From Alcanivorax sp. DSM 26293 (GTDB lineage Bacteria > Pseudomonadota > Gammaproteobacteria > Pseudomonadales > Alcanivoracaceae), in contig NZ_FNUM01000001.1 in assembly GCF_900107995.1 (NCBI RefSeq), forward strand, positions 445,695 to 509,694: a stretch of 64,000 bases of DNA. The letters run 5' to 3'. This document shows, in pieces, positions 26,626-34,885 of this stretch. A program made the translations under genes and the position numbers. A model generated the notes under the pieces. It did not search any database, was not told the origin of the DNA, and saw only the letters and a list, made by a program, of their open reading frames with translations. How positions within the stretch are numbered: position 1 is the first letter of the stretch; each line of letters opens with the position of its first letter.

Positions 26626-29600
26626 TAAAGCGAACCCTCAAGCGTTTCAGTGTCGGCCTGCTCGGGGTGCTGTTCAGTCTGATCCTGATGGTGGTACTGA
26701 CCACCTGGCTGCTGCTGGGCACGGCCACCGGCAACCGCTGGTTGCTGGGTCAGGTCAGCGCGTGGATCCCCGGCGATCTGCAGGTGGAAGACTGGCAGGG
26801 CAGTCTGCTGGACCGGGTCACGGTCACCGGTGTGCACTATCAGCTGGACGGGGTGTCGGTGACTCTGGATCGTCTCGAGGCGGAGCTGGTACCCGCTTCC
26901 CTCACCCGCGGTTGGCTGGAATTCACCACCTTATCCCTGGGCGATCTCCGCCTGTCACTGCCCCCGGATCCGAAAACAGAGGACACCGCCACGGCCGGTT
27001 TGCCTGACAGCCTGGCACTCCCCCTTGGGGTACGCATCGACACCCTGACCCTGGCCTCACTTCGCCTCAACGACACCCAGCTGGTCAGTGGGCTGGATGC
27101 CCGACAGCTGGCTGCCTGGCGTCGCTTTCAACTGGCCAGCCTGACCACCCGCACGGTGGCCGATATCAGCGTGGAAGCCACCGCCCAGGGCAGTCTTGCC
27201 GCCCCCATGGAGATTCAGGGGCAAGCCCGTTGGCAGATGCCCCTGGCCGAGAACGAAACCCTCAACGCGCAGAAAGCAGCGGGCCAGCTCAATATCCGCG
27301 GATCGCTCTCGACCTTGATATTGGATCATGAACTGAGCGCCCCGGTGCAAATTCACAGCCAGGGCGAATGGCAACTCGCTGATCCGGAACGGCCCCTGGC
27401 CCTGGAACACCAGTGGCCGGCACAGCCGTTGCCACTGGTGTTGCCGCAACCACTCTCCGTGGGCGACGGCAGGCTGACCACCCGAGGTCCACTGGCAACG
27501 CTGCAAATAACAGGCGAGAGTCGCCTGAGCAGTGGCGACAAGACAGTGCATCTGTCACTGAACAGCCAGCTCACCCACGGTGGCCTGGCACTGCAGCAGC
27601 TGCAGCTTGATGACGGCGAGCAACAACTGGCAGGACACGGTGAGCTGCAGTTCAGCCCCTTGAGCTGGGACCTGGAGCTGGAGGGCAAACTGGATACCGG
27701 CCTGCTGCATCCGCACTTCCCGGGCCAGCTCAATGTGAAAGGCAACAGCCAGGGCACCCATGCAGACGGGCAATGGCAGTTGTCACCCAGCCGGCTAGAA
27801 CTGGCAGGCCGGGTTCGCCAGCAGCCTCTGACCGCCACAACCACCGTGGCAAGCCGTCAGCAAGGCCTGCAACTGGAAAGCAACATCCGCTGGGGAGACA
27901 ACCGGCTCACCGGCCGCGGCGCCATCCTGCCCGACTGGTCCCTGGACACCACCCTGGCCCTGCCGCGGCTGGACCAGCTCTACCCGGATATTCAGGGCCA
28001 GCTCAGCGGTCAAGTGCAAATCCGTGGTCCCCTGGCCACCCCCCATCTGACCGGCACTCTGAACGGCCGGCAGCTGGGCTGGCAGGATTGGTCGCTGGCC
28101 TCCCTGCAAACCCGGTTCCGCGCACTCGGCCCGGGCGCGCAAACCATGATGCTTGAGCTGAACACCGGGACGTTGCAGCAGGGCAACAGCGAACAACTGG
28201 CCACCGCACAGCTCAGCCTCAACGGCACCCTGGCCGACCATCGTGCCACGGCACGTTTCCGTCGTGACGATGTCCGCCTGGAGACAGGCCTGCGAGGCAG
28301 CCTGGTCTCCCTCCATAACGCGCCCCGCTGGGAGGGTTCGCTGTCCGATACCAGCCTGGTACACGCGCAACTGGGGCGCTGGCAGCAAAGCCGGGACACG
28401 TCGCTGGTGCTGTCCGCCACAGAGCAGTCCCTGAGCGCTTTCTGTCTTGAGCAAGCGCCGAGCCAACTCTGCCTGGAAGGCAAACGGGACGACGCCAACC
28501 AGGTCCACGTCCGCGCCTCCGTCGACGCCCTGCCGCTGGCGCTGGCCGGCGCCTTGCTGGGACCGGACTTTACCGTGCAGGGCAACCTGAACGGTGACGC
28601 CTCCCTGCAAGGCCCGCTGGAAAACCCGGCTGGGCAGTTTCAGCTGCAAACCGACAATGCCCGCCTGGCCGTGCGCACCCCGGACACTCCCCAGGAGCTG
28701 GTTATCGAGCAGCTCTCCATGAAAGGACAGCTGCAAGACCAGCGGCTGACCAGCGAATTGACCCTGGTCTCCGACCTGGCCAGCGCCAACGCCTCCCTGG
28801 AGCATGGCCTGGACGCCAACGGCCCCCTGAGCGGCCAGGTAGCCTTCCAGCTCACCAGTCTGTCACCGCTGGCGCTGCTTACCACCGACCTGCGCGAAAT
28901 CAGCGGTCAGGTCCGTGGCGATTTCGCCCTGGCTGGCACCCTTCGACAACCATTGATGGACGGCAACATCCGTCTGCATAACGGCAGCGCCCTGGTCCCC
29001 GCCCTCGGCGTCGCCGTCACCAACCTGCAGATGGATGTGCAGGGCTCGCCCCGGGGACAACTGGATGTGAACGGGTCGGCGACCCTGGGCGAAGGCACCC
29101 TGACCCTGACCGGCACACTGGATCCCAGGGAGTGGCCAGCCACGGTGAACCTGTCATTGGATGGCCAACGGTTGCGGGTGGCGGACAGACCCGATGCCCG
29201 CGTGCTGCTCAATCCGAGCCTGACCCTCAAGGGCGACCTGGATGAGTTGCAGCTGGGCGGCAAACTGACCATCCCGGAGGCGGAAATCCAGCCCACGGAG
29301 CTTCCCGAGGGCGCGGTTACCGTCAGTCAGGATCAGGTCCTGGTGCATCAGGAGGGAAAACAGCAGAGTGGCCTGCCGTTGGGGATTGATGTCATCGTCA
29401 ACCTGGGTGACAAGGTGCACTTCAAGGGCTTTGGCCTGGACGCCATGCTTGGCGGCACTCTGCAAGTGAACCAGCAACCGCAACAACCCCCTCAACTGAA
29501 CGGCGAACTGGTAATCCGGGAAGGTCGCTACCGGGCTTACGGCCAAAACCTGGCCATCAGTGACGGTCAACTGATCTTCCAGGGCCCGCCGGACAACCCC

Positions 29601-30089
29601 GGGCTGGATATCCGTGCCATCCGCAAGATACCCAGTGAGAACGTGGTGGTCGGGGTACAGCTCAGCGGCACCCTGCAGGCACCGGAAGCCAGCCTGTTCT
29701 CGGAGCCGGGCATGGAACAAAGCCAGGCCATGTCCTACCTGCTGACCGGCCGACCACTGGAAAGAGGCTCCAAAGGCGACAACAACCGCATCGCCCAGGC
29801 GCTGGCACTCTACGGCCTGGAAAAAGGCAGCGGCGTCACGGAAAAACTCGGGGACAAACTGGGAGTGGATGAAATCAGCGTGGGCAGCGACTGGGAAACC
29901 GACGATGCCGCCCTGATGCTGGGCAAACAGCTGTCTGACCGCTTGTACCTGACCTATGCGGTGGGACTGTTCGATGCAGTCTCCACCGTGATGTTGCGCT
30001 ACACCCTGACCCGACAGCTGCACCTGGAAGCCCGCTCGAGCACCCGCGCCAACAGCCTCGATCTGATCTGGGAGAAGGAGTTGCAGTGA
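26622..30089 (+). CDS. tamB: Translocation and assembly module inner-membrane protein TamB
   Basis: A 1155-residue AsmA-like protein with an N-terminal membrane anchor (residues about 12-38, LLGVLFSLILMVVLTTWLLLG), a very long repetitive beta-strand region forming a periplasmic groove, and the conserved C-terminal DUF490 domain (GTLQVNQQPQQPPQLNGELVIREGRYRAYG to LDLIWEKELQ). It starts with GTG overlapping the tamA stop. Its stop lies two bases before heptad element B. Confidence 0.95.
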   Translation: MIKRTLKRFSVGLLGVLFSLILMVVLTTWLLLGTATGNRWLLGQVSAWIPGDLQVEDWQGSLLDRVTVTGVHYQLDGVSVTLDRLEAELVPASLTRGWLEFTTLSLGDLRLSLPPDPKTEDTATAGLPDSLALPLGVRIDTLTLASLRLNDTQLVSGLDARQLAAWRRFQLASLTTRTVADISVEATAQGSLAAPMEIQGQARWQMPLAENETLNAQKAAGQLNIRGSLSTLILDHELSAPVQIHSQGEWQLADPERPLALEHQWPAQPLPLVLPQPLSVGDGRLTTRGPLATLQITGESRLSSGDKTVHLSLNSQLTHGGLALQQLQLDDGEQQLAGHGELQFSPLSWDLELEGKLDTGLLHPHFPGQLNVKGNSQGTHADGQWQLSPSRLELAGRVRQQPLTATTTVASRQQGLQLESNIRWGDNRLTGRGAILPDWSLDTTLALPRLDQLYPDIQGQLSGQVQIRGPLATPHLTGTLNGRQLGWQDWSLASLQTRFRALGPGAQTMMLELNTGTLQQGNSEQLATAQLSLNGTLADHRATARFRRDDVRLETGLRGSLVSLHNAPRWEGSLSDTSLVHAQLGRWQQSRDTSLVLSATEQSLSAFCLEQAPSQLCLEGKRDDANQVHVRASVDALPLALAGALLGPDFTVQGNLNGDASLQGPLENPAGQFQLQTDNARLAVRTPDTPQELVIEQLSMKGQLQDQRLTSELTLVSDLASANASLEHGLDANGPLSGQVAFQLTSLSPLALLTTDLREISGQVRGDFALAGTLRQPLMDGNIRLHNGSALVPALGVAVTNLQMDVQGSPRGQLDVNGSATLGEGTLTLTGTLDPREWPATVNLSLDGQRLRVADRPDARVLLNPSLTLKGDLDELQLGGKLTIPEAEIQPTELPEGAVTVSQDQVLVHQEGKQQSGLPLGIDVIVNLGDKVHFKGFGLDAMLGGTLQVNQQPQQPPQLNGELVIREGRYRAYGQNLAISDGQLIFQGPPDNPGLDIRAIRKIPSENVVVGVQLSGTLQAPEASLFSEPGMEQSQAMSYLLTGRPLERGSKGDNNRIAQALALYGLEKGSGVTEKLGDKLGVDEISVGSDWETDDAALMLGKQLSDRLYLTYAVGLFDAVSTVMLRYTLTRQLHLEARSSTRANSLDLIWEKELQ

Positions 30090-30091
30090 AT

Positions 30092-30288
30092 AGTTTCAAG
30101 TTGAAAGTTGCAAAGCGCGATCCAGATTGGTTGCCATGCGATAGACCCTTTAGCCGCGCCGCAAGGCAGTTTTTTACTGGATGCCGGCGTCTGAAGTAAT
30201 CACCTTGACCGGTCATCGCGGGCACGGCCTAGACATTTCTGCCCTGCTTTTCTCGCGCTTTGCAACTTTCAACTTTGAACTTTCAACT
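30092..30288. repeat. Heptad-arm inverted repeat element B
   Basis: Left arm units at 30092-30112, right arm units at 30261-30288, in the pattern AGTTNNA. Twenty-three bases (30098-30120 against 30253-30275) form a perfect inverted repeat, including the shared AAGCGCGA that follows the heptads. The element fills the gap between convergent tamB and the thioesterase gene; the thioesterase takes its last codon (AGT) and TGA stop from the outermost right heptad. Confidence 0.85.
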
Positions 30289-30705
30289 CCTCGGCAGCGC
30301 ATAGGTTCCGGTCACATGGGCCACCATCTCGTCACTGCCTTCGCTGAACAGCTGCACTTCCAGCACGGCGGAACGCCGTCCCAGACGCAGAATCACCGCG
30401 TCGGCAATCAAATCCTTCTGTGCCGGGCGGGACAGGAAATTGATATTGAGGTTCTGGGTCACCGCCATTTCCACGCGACCCAGCTCGCCAAGAATCGCCG
30501 CATACATGGCCGCATCCGCCAGCCCCATCATGGTGGGGCCGGACAGGGTACCGCCCGGACGAATAGTGGACGGCCGGAACGGACTGCGCACCCGGGCACG
30601 TCGTTCGCCCACCGCTTCGACCCGCAGACCTTCCTCAGACGCCGCCGGCAATCCCTGATAGATCACGTCCTGTACTTCTTGTGCATTCAGCATATGACTC
30701 GCCAT
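30283..30705 (-). CDS. PaaI-type hot-dog thioesterase
   Basis: The 140-residue protein has the PaaI-family core: RPSTIRPGGTLSGPTMMGLADAAMYAAI, with Asp and neighbouring residues of the active site, and ITQNLNINF-like strands (AVTQNLNINFLSRP). Substrate unknown; acyl-CoA or aryl-CoA thioesters are typical. Start at 30705, or Met at 30693. The stop codon and final Ser lie in heptad element B. It is divergent from proS. Confidence 0.85.
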   Translation of the reverse strand: MASHMLNAQEVQDVIYQGLPAASEEGLRVEAVGERRARVRSPFRPSTIRPGGTLSGPTMMGLADAAMYAAILGELGRVEMAVTQNLNINFLSRPAQKDLIADAVILRLGRRSAVLEVQLFSEGSDEMVAHVTGTYALPRS

Positions 30706-30836
30706 TTAATTCTGGATACGGGGAGGATACGAAAGCCCGTGCAACAATCCCAGCAGCAATCATGATGGCTGGTGACAAGACGTCTTTGCCCCTAAAATAA
30801 CCGGCTTCAGCAATAACCGGTCAAAGACTGTCTCCT

Positions 30837-32549
30837 ATGCGCACTTCCCAGTACCTGCTTGCCACCGTCAAAGAAACCCCGGCCGATGCCGTTGTCATCA
30901 GCCATCAGCTCATGCTGCGTGCCGGCATGGTCCGCAAGCTGGCTTCCGGCCTGTACAACTGGCTGCCCACCGGCCTGCGCGTGCTGCGCAAGGTGGAGCA
31001 AATTGTCCGCGAGGAAATGGACCGTGCCGGGGCCCAGGAAGTGCTGATGCCGGTGGTTCAGCCCATGGAGCTGTGGGAAGAGTCCGGCCGGGCACCGGCC
31101 TACGGCCCGGAGCTGCTGCGGATTACCGACCGTCACAACAATCCCTTCTGCCTGGGCCCGACCCATGAGGAAGTGATTACCGACCTGGTCCGAAACGAGC
31201 TGCACAGCTACAAGCAGCTGCCGGCCAACTTCTACCAGATCCAGACCAAATTCCGGGACGAGATCCGCCCGCGCTTCGGCATCATGCGCTCGCGGGAATT
31301 CATCATGAAGGATGCCTACTCCTTCCATGCGGACATGGAATCCCTGGCCGCCACTTATCAGGTCATGCACCAGGCCTACTGCGCCATCTTTGATCGTCTG
31401 GGCCTGGACTACCGCCCGGTGGAAGCGGATACCGGTGCCATCGGCGGCGCCGCCAGCCACGAGTTCCACGTGCTGGCCGACTCCGGTGAAGATGATATCG
31501 CCTTCTCCGACAGCTCCGATTACGCCGCCAATGTGGAACTGGCGGAAGCCCTGGCCCCCGCCACTGAGCGCCCGGCCCCCGGTGCGGCCATGGAAAAGGT
31601 GGATACCCCCAACGCCAAAACCATCGAAGAGCTGGTCGCGCAGTTCGATCTGCCCATGGAAAAAACCGTCAAGACCCTGGTGGTGAAGGGGGCGGAGGAA
31701 GGCCAGCTGATCGCCCTGCTGGTTCGGGGTGACCACGAGCTGAACGATATCAAGGCGGAGAAGCTGGACGCCGTGGCTGCGCCCATGGAGTTCGCCAGCG
31801 AGGAGGAAATTCGCCAGGCCATCGGCGCCGGCCCTGGCTCCCTGGGTCCGGTGGGGCTGCCGATCCCCATTGTCATCGACCGCAGCGTAGCGGTGATGAG
31901 TGACTTTGGTGCCGGCGCCAACGAAGACGGCAAGCACTACTTCAACATCAACTGGGAACGGGACGTGGCACTGCCCCAGGTGGCCGACTTGCGCAATGTC
32001 GTGGAAGGCGACCCCAGCCCGGACGGCAAGGGCACACTGACCATCAAGCGTGGCATTGAAGTGGGCCATATCTTCCAGCTGGGCACCAAGTACTCCGAGG
32101 CTCTGGGCGCCAAGGTTCTGGATGAAAACGGCAAGTCCGTGGTCATGCCCATGGGCTGCTACGGCATCGGCGTTACCCGGGTGGTGGCTGCTGCCATTGA
32201 ACAGAACCATGACGATCGCGGCATTATCTGGCCGGCGGCCATCGCCCCCTTCCAGGTGGCCCTGGTACCCGTAAACATCAAGAAGAGCCCCCGCGAGCGG
32301 GAACTGGCCGAAAAACTCTACGCCGAGCTGACAGAGGCCGGCATCGAGGTGCTGTTCGATGATCGCGAGAAAGAGCGCCTGGGCGTGAAACTGGCCGACA
32401 GCGAACTGCTGGGCATCCCCCACCGCGTCGTCATCGCCGAACGGGGCATGGACAATGGGGTGCTCGAATATAAAGGGCGAGGGGATGCGGAGAATACCGA
32501 GGTGGCCATGGATGAAGTTCTAGCATTCCTGAAAGGGAAGCTGGGCTGA
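30837..32549 (+). CDS. proS: Prolyl-tRNA synthetase (bacterial type)
   Basis: A 570-residue class II synthetase with N-terminal [18 protein letters not shown], motif 1 region [15 protein letters not shown], motif 2 [21 protein letters not shown], an editing insertion (about 225-395) with [12 protein letters not shown] and [13 protein letters not shown], motif 3 [13 protein letters not shown], and the anticodon-binding C-terminal domain. A TAAAAT -10 near 30793 could serve it. The TGA stop is the first bases of heptad element C. Confidence 0.97.
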   Translation: MRTSQYLLATVKETPADAVVISHQLMLRAGMVRKLASGLYNWLPTGLRVLRKVEQIVREEMDRAGAQEVLMPVVQPMELWEESGRAPAYGPELLRITDRHNNPFCLGPTHEEVITDLVRNELHSYKQLPANFYQIQTKFRDEIRPRFGIMRSREFIMKDAYSFHADMESLAATYQVMHQAYCAIFDRLGLDYRPVEADTGAIGGAASHEFHVLADSGEDDIAFSDSSDYAANVELAEALAPATERPAPGAAMEKVDTPNAKTIEELVAQFDLPMEKTVKTLVVKGAEEGQLIALLVRGDHELNDIKAEKLDAVAAPMEFASEEEIRQAIGAGPGSLGPVGLPIPIVIDRSVAVMSDFGAGANEDGKHYFNINWERDVALPQVADLRNVVEGDPSPDGKGTLTIKRGIEVGHIFQLGTKYSEALGAKVLDENGKSVVMPMGCYGIGVTRVVAAAIEQNHDDRGIIWPAAIAPFQVALVPVNIKKSPRERELAEKLYAELTEAGIEVLFDDREKERLGVKLADSELLGIPHRVVIAERGMDNGVLEYKGRGDAENTEVAMDEVLAFLKGKLG

Positions 32550-32709
32550 GTTAACAGTTAATAGTGAACAGTTAACAGCGACGCGCGCCAGCGCCTCGTA
32601 ACTAGAAACGCAAGAGGCCGCGCCCAAACCATGGGCGCGGCCTCTTTGCTTCCAGAACAGACAACGCTGTTCCGCGCCGCTGTTAACTATTAACTGTTCA
32701 CTATTAACT
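32549..32709. repeat. Heptad-arm inverted repeat element C
   Basis: Four tandem 7-mers of type AGT(T/G)AA(C/T) at 32549-32576 face four inverted units at 32682-32709; the arms share the AGCG end. The centre holds a perfect 15-pair hairpin, AAGAGGCCGCGCCCA (32612-32626) with TGGGCGCGGCCTCTT (32632-32646), likely a two-way transcription terminator. It lies between convergent proS and the DUF4062 gene, whose stop codons overlap its two outer edges. Confidence 0.88.
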
Positions 32710-33742
32710 AGATTTTTATAGACCGCTTTACCGCCATCACCTGGCTCATGGTGTTATCTCCGTGGGCCGTCAGCTGCCACAACGGCAGGCCGCGATTATC
32801 TTTCTCCGACGATTTGGCAATCAAGCCAAGCGCCCGCAGATGGATCTTGATCTGGTTGAACGCATGGGCAGCCAGCACCACGTTGCGCACCGCATGGGCA
32901 CGGGGGAAGTCCTGCTGCACATCGCCCAGAGCCTTGCGACCGATGAAATCTTCCAGCGCTTTCTGCATCACCGGTTCGGATGCCGGATTGAGCATCAGCG
33001 GAGCCACACAGGAGAACGCCTGATCCCAGCTGATCCGGGTGGTGACCATGGCCAGTTTGCAATCACCGCCTTCATAGACATTACAGGAGTAATCCAGCGC
33101 CACCAGATCGCCACCCCGGGACAGGGTTTTCAGCGGGGGCCGGGCCTGGCTCATGCTGTCTTCGCGTTCCTTTTCCAGCATCTCGATACGGGCTTTGAGG
33201 GCCTCGACCTCAGCCCCGCCGCCACCGATACCGGCCTGGTCTGCGCGCACCCAGCCGTCAGCTCGATGTTCCCGCATCAGATTGGGGATCACCTTGTGGG
33301 CCAGCTCTGCCAGACCGCTCTCCGTGGTCCAGCGAAAGCAGGCCACTTTCTCTTCCAGCAGGCGCACAAAATCATCCCGGCGCACCTGGCCATCGCGGGT
33401 GGGTTCCTGCTGGTCAGCGGGCAACATGGCAGGGTTATCATGGATAAAGGCGACAATGGGTTTGCGCTTGGTGGCGGCAAAGATATATTCGCGGTGCAGC
33501 TCACTGAGCCCCATGGGTGAGAGCGTGCCGTAGCGGCCACCTACGATCAGCACGAAATAATCGCTGGTTTCGATCAGTTTCTGGATCACCGGCAACAGGG
33601 TATTGCCATCCGCAGCGGAGCTGTCCAGACCCGTGGGAATCATGCCGTGCTCGATCAACGGCAACATCAATGCCTGGCGCGCCCCCTGCATATCGGGAAA
33701 GGTGGCACTGATAAAGACCTGGTAGCGTTTCGTCGCTGTCAC
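32708..33742 (-). CDS. DUF4062 protein with unknown C-terminal domain
   Basis: The 344-residue protein starts (GTG) with a DUF4062 domain: RYQVFISATFPDMQGARQAL, ETSDYFVLIVGGRYGTLS and LHREYIFAATKRKPIVAFI, a flavodoxin/TIR-like fold often fused to defence NTPases. A short coiled coil (AEVEALKARIEMLEKERED) follows, then a C-terminal domain ending in LRALGLIAKSSEKD and LWQLTAHGDNTMSQVM, which looks winged-helix-like. It is not fused to an NTPase. It is divergent from an orphan ParA gene; heptad elements lie beyond each. A stress or defence sensor role is inference. Confidence 0.75.
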   Translation of the reverse strand: MTATKRYQVFISATFPDMQGARQALMLPLIEHGMIPTGLDSSAADGNTLLPVIQKLIETSDYFVLIVGGRYGTLSPMGLSELHREYIFAATKRKPIVAFIHDNPAMLPADQQEPTRDGQVRRDDFVRLLEEKVACFRWTTESGLAELAHKVIPNLMREHRADGWVRADQAGIGGGGAEVEALKARIEMLEKEREDSMSQARPPLKTLSRGGDLVALDYSCNVYEGGDCKLAMVTTRISWDQAFSCVAPLMLNPASEPVMQKALEDFIGRKALGDVQQDFPRAHAVRNVVLAAHAFNQIKIHLRALGLIAKSSEKDNRGLPLWQLTAHGDNTMSQVMAVKRSIKI

Positions 33743-33795
33743 CCTGGGTACCTGTAGCGTCGAGTTCGGCCCTCGCGGGCACTTTTTGGCTGGCT

Positions 33796-33854
33796 ATTAA
33801 ACCGCCTGTGGGTCCTCATCACAACCCGCAGGACCTGACGGAGCCCCCCCCCCC
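33796..33854 (-). promoter_or_regulatory. Promoter of DUF4062 gene with upstream C11 tract
   Basis: Read leftward, TTGTGA (33824-33819) and TTTAAT (33801-33796) are 17 bases apart. A run of eleven C residues (33844-33854) lies about 20 bases upstream of the -35 box. Homopolymers of this length change by slippage and in other bacteria tune promoters; that is inference here. The gap 33743-33979 also must hold the parA promoter. Confidence 0.5.
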
Positions 33855-33979
33855 GATCGTGGGACATCCCAGCGGTTCATGCTAGCCTGAGCACAAACCG
33901 CTGCACCGGACAACTCACGGCGCCAGCACTAACAATCAATATCGTAGCGCTTTTTGTAAGCTTACAGGAATGGGACGCC

Positions 33980-34726
33980 ATGCAAACCATAGCCTTTTAC
34001 AACCTGAAAGGTGGCGTGGGCAAGACCGCCTCGGCCGTGAATGTGGCCTGGCATGCCGCGCGCTGGAAGCACCGTACCCTGCTCTGGGACCTGGACCCCC
34101 AGGGCGCCGCCAGCTTCTATCTGGGGGTGGATGACGGCGACGGCTACAAGGCCGGCAATCTGATCAAGGGCAAACAACCCATCGGTCGACTGAAACGGGA
34201 AACCCGCTGGAAGAATCTGGATGCCATCCCCGCCGATATTTCCATGCGCAACGCGGATATCAAGCTGATGGAAAACGGCGGCGCCAAGAGTCGCCTGAAG
34301 CAGCTGATTGCCCCCCTGGGGGAAAGCTACGAACTGGTCATTCTGGATTGCCCGCCCACCCTGAGCCCGATGGCCGAAAGCATCTTTGCCGCGGTGGATT
34401 ACCTGTTTGTCCCGGTGATCCCGACCCACCTGTCAGTGCGGGCCTATGAGCAGGTGCTGGACTGGCTGGCCAGCAAGAACGTCAAGAACCTCACCGTGGT
34501 GCCTTTTTTCAACATGGTGGACCGCCACCGGGACCTGCATGTGGAAATGCTGGTCAAGCGTCCCAAAAGCATGAAAGGCGGCCTGAAGACCTGGATCCCC
34601 TACTCCACCCATGTGGAACAGATGGGCGATCACCGCGCCCCGGTCGGCGAGTTTGCCCCCTACACCCCCTCCGCCCAGGCCTTCCGGGCCATGTGGTTCG
34701 AGATCGCAGGAAAACTTAAACTCTAG
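33980..34726 (+). CDS. Orphan ParA-family ATPase
   Basis: The 248-residue ATPase has the deviant Walker A KGGVGKTASAVN (residues 10-21), Walker A' DLDPQGAA, and Walker B VILDCPPTLSPM. No parB-like gene or obvious centromere repeat follows, so it is not a standard partition locus; lone ParA proteins position various cell structures. It ends with a TAG whose AG begins heptad element D. It is divergent from the DUF4062 gene, with which it may act. Confidence 0.9.
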   Translation: MQTIAFYNLKGGVGKTASAVNVAWHAARWKHRTLLWDLDPQGAASFYLGVDDGDGYKAGNLIKGKQPIGRLKRETRWKNLDAIPADISMRNADIKLMENGGAKSRLKQLIAPLGESYELVILDCPPTLSPMAESIFAAVDYLFVPVIPTHLSVRAYEQVLDWLASKNVKNLTVVPFFNMVDRHRDLHVEMLVKRPKSMKGGLKTWIPYSTHVEQMGDHRAPVGEFAPYTPSAQAFRAMWFEIAGKLKL

Positions 34727-34885
34727 TTGACAGTTGATAGTGGACAGTTGACAGCTCGCGATCTGGATTTCGTCTTTGCCTTAAACACTTGAGTCCGCGC
34801 CCTTGGTTTGGCCGCGTACTCAAGCGTTGAAAAAACAGAGAACCCTCTCGCGTAGCTGTCAACTTTCAACTGTCCACTGTCAACT
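34725..34885. repeat. Heptad-arm inverted repeat element D
   Basis: Four 7-mers of type AGT(T/G)GAN at 34725-34752 face four inverted units at 34858-34885. Length (161 bp) is identical to element C. The centre contains CTTGAGT and ACTCAAG flanking an imperfect CGCG-rich hairpin (about 34788-34824). It fills the gap between convergent parA and the acyl-CoA dehydrogenase gene; parA's TAG overlaps its left edge and the dehydrogenase's last Ser codon and TGA lie in its right outermost heptad. Confidence 0.88.

Noticed and set aside
30807-32423. 538-residue open frame on the - strand
   Set aside because: Antisense to proS; rich in His, Gly and Gln as expected from opposite-strand reading of GC-rich codons.
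33980-34726. Plasmid-type parABS partition locus
   Set aside because: No parB-like gene or parS-type repeat accompanies the ATPase.
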